A DNA stretch of 64,000 nt from Desulfobulbaceae bacterium (GTDB taxonomy: Bacteria; Desulfobacterota; Desulfobulbia; Desulfobulbales; SURF-16): contig JAHLLM010000001.1 of NCBI GenBank assembly GCA_020444175.1, positions 215,247 through 279,246 of the forward strand. Reading direction: 5' to 3'. Below the pieces are notes generated by a model, which was not told the origin of the DNA, did not search any database, and saw only the letters and a program-made list of their open reading frames with translations. Positions 1 to 8,515 of this stretch are shown in pieces (positions within the stretch are counted from its first letter, which is position 1; each line of letters begins with the position of its first letter). A program made the translations under genes and the position numbers.

Positions 1-3000
1 GGTGGATGGCTCTTTGGTTCTCAATCAGCATGGTTCTGGACCATGTTGGTCGCGGCGGTGATGCTCTTGCCCACCTTGCTGGGAACCATGATCGAGCTCA
101 TCCGTAAACCTGAAGACCGTGCGTGGCTGGTGCACTTGACCCTGACAGGTAAATTCGTGGACCGCCCCATAATGCTCGCACTGTTGACCTTGGTCCTTTT
201 GCCTTACGACACCTTGATTTGCCTGGATGCGATTCTGCGCTCGGGTGTGCGGATGCTGTTCACCCGCCGCGGATTGTTGCTCTGGCATATGCGCTCCTAC
301 GCTCACCGCAACGCGCGCCGTACGTTGGTCGATTTTTTTAAGGAGATGTGGATCGCGCCTTTTCTGGCGCTGATGCTGGCCTTGGTATTAACGGGTAGCC
401 GGTCGGGAGAAATATCCTTCTGGGCACCCGTCTTATTACTCTGGCTGGTGTCGCCGGTGGTCGGCTGGAGAATCAGCATGCCTCTTTTATCTCCAGCACC
501 GGACTTGACCATTGAGCAAAGGATATTCCTACGGACATCGGCCCGGCGAACGTGGCGCTATTTTGCCGATTTCGTAGGGCCACAGGACAACTGGTTGCCG
601 CCCGATAACATCCAGGAATATCCAGCGCCGACCATCGCTTCGCGCACCTCGCCTACGAACATGGGCATGTCCCTGCTGGCCAACATGGCTGCCTATGATT
701 TTGGCTACATTCCCGCCGGAGAAGTCCTCCGGCTTGTCGGGAACACACTGGCCTCCATGGAAAAACTGGAACGCTATCGCGGCCATTTTTACAACTGGTA
801 TGATACCCGTACGCAGAAACCGCTTTCCCCGCAATACATCTCTTCGGTGGACAGCGGCAATCTGGCTGGCAGCCTGCTCACCCTGCAGGCGGGACTGATC
901 GAGTTGAAAGATCAACCAGTGCTGTCAGCAAAGGCATTTCAAGGGTTACAGGACACATTGCAGGTTCTTACTGACCACCTGCCCTCGCCGCACCCCACTG
1001 ATCTTGCCAAGAAAATCGAGTTCCTGCAGAACACACTGCACTTACAAAGCCTGAACGGGCATCCACAGACACTGGCTGCTGCTGAAATCCTACTTGATGA
1101 GATCCATCGCAGTATTGACGGGACTTTGGTTACCTTGTTGCCGACAGATATCGATATCGATGGCGAACTCCACTACTGGGCGCAGGCATTCGATCAACAA
1201 TTCCGCATACTTCGGGATGACCTGAAATCCCTGGTTCCGGAACCCCACCTAGTCAACACCATTCCAACCCTTAGGGAATTGGCTAAAGGAAGCGCCGTTG
1301 GCACTAAAAAGCCCCCTTCCGCCGGCCATGGGGAAGCAGAATCACGTTACAACGCCGCGATGAAGCGACTCAGAATCATCGACTATCTGGTGCGCCGTTG
1401 CCACGAACTTGCGGTGATGGATTTTGAATTTCTCTACGATACATCCCGTGGCTTGCTGACCATAGGCTACGACGTGGGCGAACGACGCCGCGATCCGTCC
1501 TGTTACGACCTGCTGGCGTCAGAAGCGCGCCTGGCCAGCTTTCTTCTCATCGCCAAGGGCCAGGTACCGCAGAAGCATTGGTTTTTACTCGGTCGCCTGT
1601 TGACAAGTCATGGCGGCGACGTGAGTTTGATTTCCTGGAGTGGCTCGATGTTTGAATACCTCATGCCGCGTTTGATAATACCGAGTTTCGAGAATACCTT
1701 GCTGGATCAAACCTGCAAGGCCGCAGTATCACGGCAAATAGAATACGGCCGCCAACGTGCTGTACCCTGGGGTATTTCAGAATCGTGCTATAACGCCACC
1801 GATATGCATCAGGTCTATCAATATCGTGCCTTCGGCGTGCCCGGACTTGGACTCAAACGTGGACTGGCAGATGATCTGGTCATCGCTCCCTACGCCAGTG
1901 CCCTGTCCCTGACAGTGATGCCGAGGGAAGCGTGTCGTAACTTACAGCGGCTTGCAGCCCATGGTTTCCAAGGCGCCTATGGCTTCTACGAGGCAATCGA
2001 TTACACGCCTTCACGCGTACAGCGGGGTAAAAATCACGCCATCGTCCACGCATTCATGGCCCATCATCAAGGCATGAGCCTTTTAGCCTTTGCCCATGTA
2101 TTGCTTAACCGGCCGATGCAACGTCGTTTCATGTCCGACCCTCTAGTACAAGCGACTCAGTTGCTGCTGCAGGAGCGCATTCCGAAGATGGGAGCTACAT
2201 TGCACCCCCATGCTGCTGAAGTGAGCGCCGCGGCACGTCCACCATCCTCGGAAGCAGCCGCGACCATGCGCGTATTTCCCAACCCCAACATACCGATACC
2301 CGAAGTCCATCTGCTCTCGAACGGCAGGTACCACGTCATGGCGACCAATGGCGGAGGAGGATACAGTCGCTGCCGCAACCTGGCCATCACACGCTGGCGT
2401 GAGGATGCCACTTCCGATTGCTGGGGCACTTTTATTTACCTGCGTGACCGCAATACAGGGCAATATTGGTCAACCGCCTATCAACCGACACTACGCAAGG
2501 CCGATCACTACGAGGCAATCTTTGTGCAGGCCCGCGCTGAATACCGCCGCCGCGATGAGGGCATCGAAACGCATACCGAGATCAGCGTTTCACAGGAAGA
2601 CGACGTCGAAATTCGCAGGGTCACGCTCACCAACCTGTCTTCCCGTCAACGTCATATCGAGATCACGAGTTACGCAGAGGTCGTTTTAGCGCCGCTCAAT
2701 GCCGACCTGGCCCATCGCTCCTTCAGCAATCTGTTTGTGCAAACTGAAATTCTTGCCGATCGACAGGCGATTTTGTGTACCCGACGACGCCGCACACCAG
2801 GAGAGCCGGTGGTGTGGATGTTTCACCTGCTGGCTACACCAGGTCTCCCTGCAGGAGACCTGTCGTACGAGACTGACCGCGGCAAATTCATCGGTCGAGG
2901 CCGAACAGCGGCAAACCCTGTTGTCCTGGATAGCGCCGGCCCGTCGACGTTGTCGAACACTGATGGCTCAGTGCTTGATCCCATCGTGTCGATCCAGCGC

Positions 3001-6000
3001 ACCATCAGTCTGCTCCCTGACCAATCGGCAACCGTGCAGATCATTTCCGGTATTGCAGACACCCGTGAAGCAGCCTTGACTGTACTTGAAAAGTATTGTG
3101 ACCGTCACTTCGTGGAGCGTGCCTTTGAAATGGCATGGTTCCAAAGCCAGGAGGTGTTGCACCATCTGAACGCAACCGAAGCCGATGCGCAACTCTATGG
3201 CCGTCTGGCTAACTCAGTTATTTACAGTAATCCCCTGCGTCGTTCTGCGCCCAGTGTCATTGCCCGCAACGAGTTGGGGCAGTCCGGGCTTTGGCGTTTT
3301 GCCGTCTCGGGAGATCTACCGATCATCCTAATACGAATAGGCGACCTGAACCGCATCGACCTGGTAAAACAGGTGCTGCAAGCCCATGCCTATTGGCGGA
3401 TGAAAGGCCTGATTGCTGATCTGATCATCGTCAACGAGGATTTTTCGGGTTACCGAGCAGTCCTGCACGACCAGATCATGGGGCTTATCAACGCCGGACC
3501 GGAAGCACATATCATCGACAAACCGGGTGGGGTCTTCGTTCGTCGCGCTGAAGAGCTTTCCGAGGAGGACCGGGTCTTGTTCCAGACTGTCGCCCGCCTC
3601 ATTTTCACCGATAATGCAGAGACATTGATTGAGCAGGTAGACCGTCGGGTATCGTCAGCTCGTGTGTCGGACCGTTTCAAGCCACTACGGAAGCCGACAA
3701 TTGAGCCGGTACATCCACTGTCACCTCGCGAACGCATTTTCTGCAACGGCCTGGGTGGCTTCACCCCGGACGGACGCGAATACGTCGTCACCCTTGAGCC
3801 TGGCCAGAACACACCTGCGCCATGGGTTAATGTCATCGCCAGTCCGCATATAGGCACTGTCATCAGCGAGAGCGGCAGCGCCTATACCTGGGTGGAAAAC
3901 GCCCATGAGTTCCGGCTGACCACCTGGCACAATGACCCTCTGAGCGACAGCAGCGGCGAAGCGCTCTACATCCGCGACGAGGAAACAGGCGAATTCTGGT
4001 CGCCGACGCCTTTGCCCGCCCGCGGCAGGTCAGGGTATGTGTGCCGGCACGGGTTTGGCTACAGTGTGTTCGAGCATTATGAAGCCGGCATCTCCTCGGA
4101 ACTGCATACCTACGTCGCAATGGACGCACCAGTAAAGTTCGCGGTAGTGAAAGTACGTAACCATTCAGGACGACCGCGCAAATTGTCCTTAACCGGATAT
4201 TGGGAGCTGGTGCTCGGTGAATGGCGCCATGACAATCTGATGCACATTGTTACTGAAACAGATCTGCACAGTGGGGCGCTGTTTGCCCGCAATGCTTACG
4301 GTCGGGAATGCGCCGATCGAGTTGTCTTTGCCCAAGTCAGTGAACAGGAGCGGACGGTAAGCGGAAACCGTACGGGGTTCATTGGCCGCAACGGTTCACT
4401 GGCAAGCCCGGCAGCTATGCGCCGCAAGCAGTTATCGGGCAGGACAGGTGCCGGCTTTGATCCATGCGCTGCCCTACAGACCCAGTTCACACTAACTGAC
4501 GGCCAGGAGCGCGAGATCGTCTTTATATTCGGAGCGGCCCGCAACACTGACGAAGCGCAGAATTTCATCCTTCGATTCGGCGGATCGGGTGGCGCACGGC
4601 AGGCATTGGAAACAGTGTGGGAACACTGGAATCGTACTCTAGGTGCCGTTCATGTGGAGACTCCCGATTCAGCCTTGAACGTATTAGCCAACGGCTGGTT
4701 GATTTACCAGACATTATCCTGCAGGTTCTGGGGCCGCAGTGGATATTATCAGTCAGGAGGGGCGTACGGTTTCCGCGATCAGTTGCAGGACACCATGGCA
4801 CTGATCCATGCGACACCTTGGCTCGCCCGCGAACAGTTGATCCGCTCTGCCGGGCGTCAATTCCTCCAGGGTGACGTGCAACACTGGTGGCATCCCCCCA
4901 ACGGACAAGGGGTGCGCACCCATTTTTCCGATGATTATCTGTGGCTGCCATATGCCACCTGTCGTTATGTGCTGGCGACCGGTGACACCGGTGTCCTCGA
5001 CGAGTCAATACATTTCCTGGAAGGCCGCGAGTTGAATCCGGAAGAAGAGGCGTTCTACGACCATCCGCAACGTTCATCTGAATCGGCAAGCCTTTATGAG
5101 CACTGCGTGCGTTCAATCAAACATGGTTTACGCTTTGGCGAACATCAATTACCGCTGATGGGTTGTGGGGACTGGAACGATGGCATGAATCTCGTCGGCA
5201 GTGACGGCAAGGGCGAGAGTGTTTGGCTGGCATGGTTCCTGTACGAGAACCTTCGACTGTTTGCAGACCTGGCTCGAGGTAAAGATGACCAGGCTTTTTC
5301 TGAATTTTGTACCGAACAGGCTGAGCTGCTGCGCAGTAATATTGAAGCCAATGCCTGGGACGGTAATTGGTATCGGCGTGCCTGGTTCGATGATGGCACT
5401 CCCTTGGGTTCGTCCGCCAATGACGAATGCCAAATCGATTCCATCAGCCAGAGTTGGGCTGTTATTTCAGGCGGCGGAGATTCCGTGCGAGCCCGTCAGG
5501 CGATGACCGCAGTGGACAAACGCCTTGTGCGCTCCGATGATCAGTTAATTAAACTGCTTGACCCACCCTTCGACAAATCAGACCTTGAACCAGGCTACAT
5601 CAAGGGGTATGTTCCAGGCGTCCGCGAGAACGGCGGCCAGTATACCCATGCCGCAATTTGGGCCGCGACAGCGTTTGCCATGATTGGAGACAAAGAACGG
5701 GCGTGGGAATTATTCGCCATGCTCAATCCCGTCAATCACGGCAGTCAATCTGAGGATATCGAACGCTATAAAGTCGAACCCTACGTCATGTGCGCGGATA
5801 TTTACGCTGCCCCGCCTCACACCGGCAGGGGCGGTTGGACCTGGTACACAGGAGCGGCAGGCTGGATGTATCGGCTGACGGTGGAAACTCTGCTTGGCCT
5901 GCAACTGGAAGTGGACCACCTGCGCATTACACCATGTATACCGGCCCATTGGGAGTCATACAAAATTCACTACCGTTATCGTGAAACCGTTTATCATATT

Positions 6001-6228
6001 ACGGTCAAAGTAGACGGAGAAAAATCGGCTTATGATGTTCACGTGACAGTGGACGGTGTGATGATAAATGAAACCAGCAAAGATGAGACAGGTCGACTAC
6101 AAGGCATGATTCCACTGGTTGACGACCGCCGGGAGCACCACGTCGAAATGACTATGGTCGGACAGAGAATCAATAGCGAGTATATCGTTCACAATCCATC
6201 TCAAACTCCGCGACGAGTTCCGGGGTAA
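1..6228 (+). CDS. ndvB: Cyclic beta-1,2-glucan synthase family protein (NdvB/Cgs-like), 5' truncated by window
   Basis: The frame is open from base 1, so the N-terminus lies outside the window and 2075 residues are visible; full NdvB/Cgs proteins are about 2800-2900 aa. Family knowledge: these inner-membrane enzymes polymerise UDP-glucose into cyclic beta-1,2-glucan through an N-terminal GT84 domain, with C-terminal GH94-like modules setting chain length by phosphorolysis. Visible are membrane segments in roughly the first 150 residues, a glycoamylase-like domain near residues 560-750 (motifs WSGSMFEYLMP, GISESCYN, HHQGMSL), two beta-supersandwich regions, and a GH94 (alpha/alpha)6 barrel with YGFRDQLQDTMA and GDWNDGMN near residue 1723, where the Asp is the expected general acid. 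The GT84 domain is mostly or wholly upstream. The 3' end overlaps the convergent AAA gene by 59 bp. Composition looks more GC-rich than most neighbours, so acquisition by transfer is possible. Confidence 0.9.
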   Translation, partial: GGWLFGSQSAWFWTMLVAAVMLLPTLLGTMIELIRKPEDRAWLVHLTLTGKFVDRPIMLALLTLVLLPYDTLICLDAILRSGVRMLFTRRGLLLWHMRSYAHRNARRTLVDFFKEMWIAPFLALMLALVLTGSRSGEISFWAPVLLLWLVSPVVGWRISMPLLSPAPDLTIEQRIFLRTSARRTWRYFADFVGPQDNWLPPDNIQEYPAPTIASRTSPTNMGMSLLANMAAYDFGYIPAGEVLRLVGNTLASMEKLERYRGHFYNWYDTRTQKPLSPQYISSVDSGNLAGSLLTLQAGLIELKDQPVLSAKAFQGLQDTLQVLTDHLPSPHPTDLAKKIEFLQNTLHLQSLNGHPQTLAAAEILLDEIHRSIDGTLVTLLPTDIDIDGELHYWAQAFDQQFRILRDDLKSLVPEPHLVNTIPTLRELAKGSAVGTKKPPSAGHGEAESRYNAAMKRLRIIDYLVRRCHELAVMDFEFLYDTSRGLLTIGYDVGERRRDPSCYDLLASEARLASFLLIAKGQVPQKHWFLLGRLLTSHGGDVSLISWSGSMFEYLMPRLIIPSFENTLLDQTCKAAVSRQIEYGRQRAVPWGISESCYNATDMHQVYQYRAFGVPGLGLKRGLADDLVIAPYASALSLTVMPREACRNLQRLAAHGFQGAYGFYEAIDYTPSRVQRGKNHAIVHAFMAHHQGMSLLAFAHVLLNRPMQRRFMSDPLVQATQLLLQERIPKMGATLHPHAAEVSAAARPPSSEAAATMRVFPNPNIPIPEVHLLSNGRYHVMATNGGGGYSRCRNLAITRWREDATSDCWGTFIYLRDRNTGQYWSTAYQPTLRKADHYEAIFVQARAEYRRRDEGIETHTEISVSQEDDVEIRRVTLTNLSSRQRHIEITSYAEVVLAPLNADLAHRSFSNLFVQTEILADRQAILCTRRRRTPGEPVVWMFHLLATPGLPAGDLSYETDRGKFIGRGRTAANPVVLDSAGPSTLSNTDGSVLDPIVSIQRTISLLPDQSATVQIISGIADTREAALTVLEKYCDRHFVERAFEMAWFQSQEVLHHLNATEADAQLYGRLANSVIYSNPLRRSAPSVIARNELGQSGLWRFAVSGDLPIILIRIGDLNRIDLVKQVLQAHAYWRMKGLIADLIIVNEDFSGYRAVLHDQIMGLINAGPEAHIIDKPGGVFVRRAEELSEEDRVLFQTVARLIFTDNAETLIEQVDRRVSSARVSDRFKPLRKPTIEPVHPLSPRERIFCNGLGGFTPDGREYVVTLEPGQNTPAPWVNVIASPHIGTVISESGSAYTWVENAHEFRLTTWHNDPLSDSSGEALYIRDEETGEFWSPTPLPARGRSGYVCRHGFGYSVFEHYEAGISSELHTYVAMDAPVKFAVVKVRNHSGRPRKLSLTGYWELVLGEWRHDNLMHIVTETDLHSGALFARNAYGRECADRVVFAQVSEQERTVSGNRTGFIGRNGSLASPAAMRRKQLSGRTGAGFDPCAALQTQFTLTDGQEREIVFIFGAARNTDEAQNFILRFGGSGGARQALETVWEHWNRTLGAVHVETPDSALNVLANGWLIYQTLSCRFWGRSGYYQSGGAYGFRDQLQDTMALIHATPWLAREQLIRSAGRQFLQGDVQHWWHPPNGQGVRTHFSDDYLWLPYATCRYVLATGDTGVLDESIHFLEGRELNPEEEAFYDHPQRSSESASLYEHCVRSIKHGLRFGEHQLPLMGCGDWNDGMNLVGSDGKGESVWLAWFLYENLRLFADLARGKDDQAFSEFCTEQAELLRSNIEANAWDGNWYRRAWFDDGTPLGSSANDECQIDSISQSWAVISGGGDSVRARQAMTAVDKRLVRSDDQLIKLLDPPFDKSDLEPGYIKGYVPGVRENGGQYTHAAIWAATAFAMIGDKERAWELFAMLNPVNHGSQSEDIERYKVEPYVMCADIYAAPPHTGRGGWTWYTGAAGWMYRLTVETLLGLQLEVDHLRITPCIPAHWESYKIHYRYRETVYHITVKVDGEKSAYDVHVTVDGVMINETSKDETGRLQGMIPLVDDRREHHVEMTMVGQRINSEYIVHNPSQTPRRVPG

Positions 6229-7249
6229 GCGTCGGCGAGATTTGGGGGATCATCTCAATGAAAGTCTCTGTTGTGACAAGGCAATTCCCTTTTCTTTCAA
6301 ACTCCCTTTCAAAAGTAACTTGTCTGACTTTTTGGAAAAGATATTCAACATCCGCTGGAGTAAAAAGTGAGATCATGGAGACAATTTTATCCACATCAAC
6401 CTCTCCTTTATTGGTATTCGAAAGATAATGCTCGAAGATAGTTTTCCGACCCTGAGCGTCCAATCCTCCTACCGGGATGATGCAGTCAAATCGGCCTGGT
6501 CGCAACAGGGCGGCATCCAGTTGTTCAATATAATTGGTTGCACACACCAAGAGATTTCTTTTGTTCTGTTTCTTCAAAAGGGGCACCTGCTTGAGGAATT
6601 CGTTGGTGATTGATTTGTCGATACGGGAAGCATCGTCCCGGCTTCCCGCAATCTCCTCGAACTCATCGATAAAGAGAATAACGTTATCCATCTCGCCGAC
6701 TTTTTCCATTACTTTTTTCAAGTTTGTACCAATGCGGTCTTGGCCATCTGCCATCAAATCGCTGGGGCTGACCTCGACGTACCACCATTGGAGCACTCCT
6801 GCAATGGCACGGACAAAATGGGTCTTGCCGGTTCCGGGAGGGCCGAAGAAAATGAGCGCTCGAGGCGGCATAACTCCATGCTTTTGAGCAAGTTTGGCCT
6901 CCGTGAATGGCAGTATTATTCTCTTGTTAACGATTTTTTTCGGCGGTTGAGTTTCGGAGATGGTTTTCCAGATATCCTGGTCAACCCTCACAGCACCAAG
7001 TTTTTTGAGAAACTGAATTTTTTCCAAATCCTGTGACGCATGATCCTTGAGCTCAATATTCTCAATAAAATCCAGGCACGAAACATTGGTGCCCACATCC
7101 CGGCCAAGTTTTTCGGACAGGACCCATTTATGCTGCAAAATTTTATGCCACATATCTTGAGCCCCTTGGGGTTCCACTTTTCGACCGCTGTATTCTAATA
7201 TCTGGGAAACGCATTTTTCCGGCGTCGGTATATCAGTTAATATTTCCAT
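6170..7249 (-). CDS. AAA-family ATPase
   Basis: The 359-residue protein has a single classical AAA module: Walker A GPPGTGKT at residues 136-143, Walker B ILFIDEFEE with D195-E196, and an arginine-finger region LLRPGRFD. This places it near the FtsH/CDC48/spastin type of AAA core. There is no transmembrane segment and no recognisable protease domain; the first 100 residues are an unassigned N-domain that may bind substrate. It is the last gene of the minus-strand run usp-ftsH-orf-glgP-kinase-AAA, 78 bp after the histidine kinase. Its 3' end runs 59 bp into the 3' end of the glucan synthase on the other strand, with no room for a terminator. Function is inferred only as ATP-driven remodelling, perhaps as a stress partner of FtsH. 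Confidence 0.85.
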   Translation of the reverse strand: MEILTDIPTPEKCVSQILEYSGRKVEPQGAQDMWHKILQHKWVLSEKLGRDVGTNVSCLDFIENIELKDHASQDLEKIQFLKKLGAVRVDQDIWKTISETQPPKKIVNKRIILPFTEAKLAQKHGVMPPRALIFFGPPGTGKTHFVRAIAGVLQWWYVEVSPSDLMADGQDRIGTNLKKVMEKVGEMDNVILFIDEFEEIAGSRDDASRIDKSITNEFLKQVPLLKKQNKRNLLVCATNYIEQLDAALLRPGRFDCIIPVGGLDAQGRKTIFEHYLSNTNKGEVDVDKIVSMISLFTPADVEYLFQKVRQVTFEREFERKGNCLVTTETFIEMIPQISPTLTPELVAEFEMDCERYTRY

Positions 7250-7327
7250 ATTGTTGTTATCCTTTTTTGTAGAAAATTTCGTCTCTTTTGATTTCTATTG
7301 AATCTCTGAACTTGTCCCATTCTCGTT

Positions 7328-8497
7328 TCATTGTTTCAGCAGGCTGAAACTGAAAGTACTCCCTTCAGAAGGGGTGCTTTCGGCCCATATCTTTCCCCCG
7401 TGCAATTCTACAATTGTTCTGGCAATGGCTAACCCCAGCCCGGAACCTTTTGAGCCCCCGCCTACACGATAAAATGCATCAAATACATAGGGCAAATGAT
7501 CTTCCGGAATACCTGTTCCTGTATCCTTGACAGAAACGAGCAGTTCGCTGCCTCCATCAGTGATTCCGACTGTTACGAAACCTCCGCAGTCAGTGTGTTT
7601 TATTGCATTATCCAGGAGGTTTCTGATCACACGGTTTATCATGGCTGCGTCAACTTTAATTAGAGAAAACGCTGTATCCGGCGACTCAAGGGATAGAGTG
7701 ATTTGTTTCTTTTCTGCTTCCATCTTTTCTGCTTCAATGTTTTTCTTGATTTCCGACAGGATATCGACAGAAGCGAAAACAGGCTTATACTCCCTTGTCT
7801 CAAATCTTGAGAATTCAAGGAAAGCAGATACCAGATGCGATACCTTATTCAGCTCTGAAAGGATGATGCTAAGGTATTTCTGTTGTTTTTCCGTCAGTGC
7901 ACCCGCCTTCCCGGAAATGATTCGGGCCAGAAACCCTTCAGAGGATACCAGCGGATTTTTCATATCATGGGCGAACATGGAAAAAATATTCCTCTTCTCC
8001 CGCTCCAGCTTTCTCAATTCTGTAATATCTTCAATGGCAAGGAGAATCATTCGCCGACCGATCTCTTCCTGATAGATCTGGCGGGCATTAAGCATCATGA
8101 TCTTATGCCCTATGGCCGGGAAATAATGCTCAACCTCGAAGTCGTCGAAGTGTGCCTTTTCTGGGAGAATGCTCTCAAGCAGTAGGCGCAGGCGAGGAAT
8201 ATCCCACTGACGGTTCCCAAGGTCATAGACATACTTCCCTACAGTTTCCTCAGGCGTCACTTTAAAGGTAGTATAGAAGGAGCGGTTGGTGGAGAGTATT
8301 TTCAGGTCTGCATCCAACACCAAAAGCGGTTCACGCATTGTTGCGATAATATTATCGGCATAGGCATGAGCACCCTGCGCTTCAATTTTAGCGAACTTAA
8401 GCGCGGTTTCCGATGCTTCAGCATCCTTGAGCAGACCTTGTAATTCTTTGAGCTCGCCGATCAATTCCTCCCTGGATTTGTCCTGATCCGTCTTCAT
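7328..8497 (-). CDS. PAS-domain sensor histidine kinase, soluble
   Basis: This 389-residue kinase starts with a short coiled coil (residues 1-45), then a PAS domain (about 46-160), a HisKA dimerisation domain with the phosphoacceptor in FAHDMKNPL (H177), and a HATPase_c domain with an N-box (NLLDNAIKH), a G1 box (DTGTGIP) and a G2 box (GSGLGLAIA). No signal peptide or membrane span is visible, so it should sense a cytoplasmic cue through the PAS pocket. No response regulator gene is adjacent, so its partner is elsewhere. It lies 18 bp downstream of the alpha-glucan phosphorylase gene and 78 bp upstream of the AAA gene on the same strand, which suggests a shared transcript with the ftsH/glgP stress unit. 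Confidence 0.92.
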   Translation of the reverse strand: MKTDQDKSREELIGELKELQGLLKDAEASETALKFAKIEAQGAHAYADNIIATMREPLLVLDADLKILSTNRSFYTTFKVTPEETVGKYVYDLGNRQWDIPRLRLLLESILPEKAHFDDFEVEHYFPAIGHKIMMLNARQIYQEEIGRRMILLAIEDITELRKLEREKRNIFSMFAHDMKNPLVSSEGFLARIISGKAGALTEKQQKYLSIILSELNKVSHLVSAFLEFSRFETREYKPVFASVDILSEIKKNIEAEKMEAEKKQITLSLESPDTAFSLIKVDAAMINRVIRNLLDNAIKHTDCGGFVTVGITDGGSELLVSVKDTGTGIPEDHLPYVFDAFYRVGGGSKGSGLGLAIARTIVELHGGKIWAESTPSEGSTFSFSLLKQ

Positions 8498-8515
8498 AAT
8501 AATCCTTCCCTTTGA

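Noticed and set aside
4565..5116. 183-codon minus-strand ORF inside the glucan synthase
   Set aside because: Covers the GH94 catalytic region on the sense strand; basic and low-complexity translation typical of a GC-rich shadow frame.
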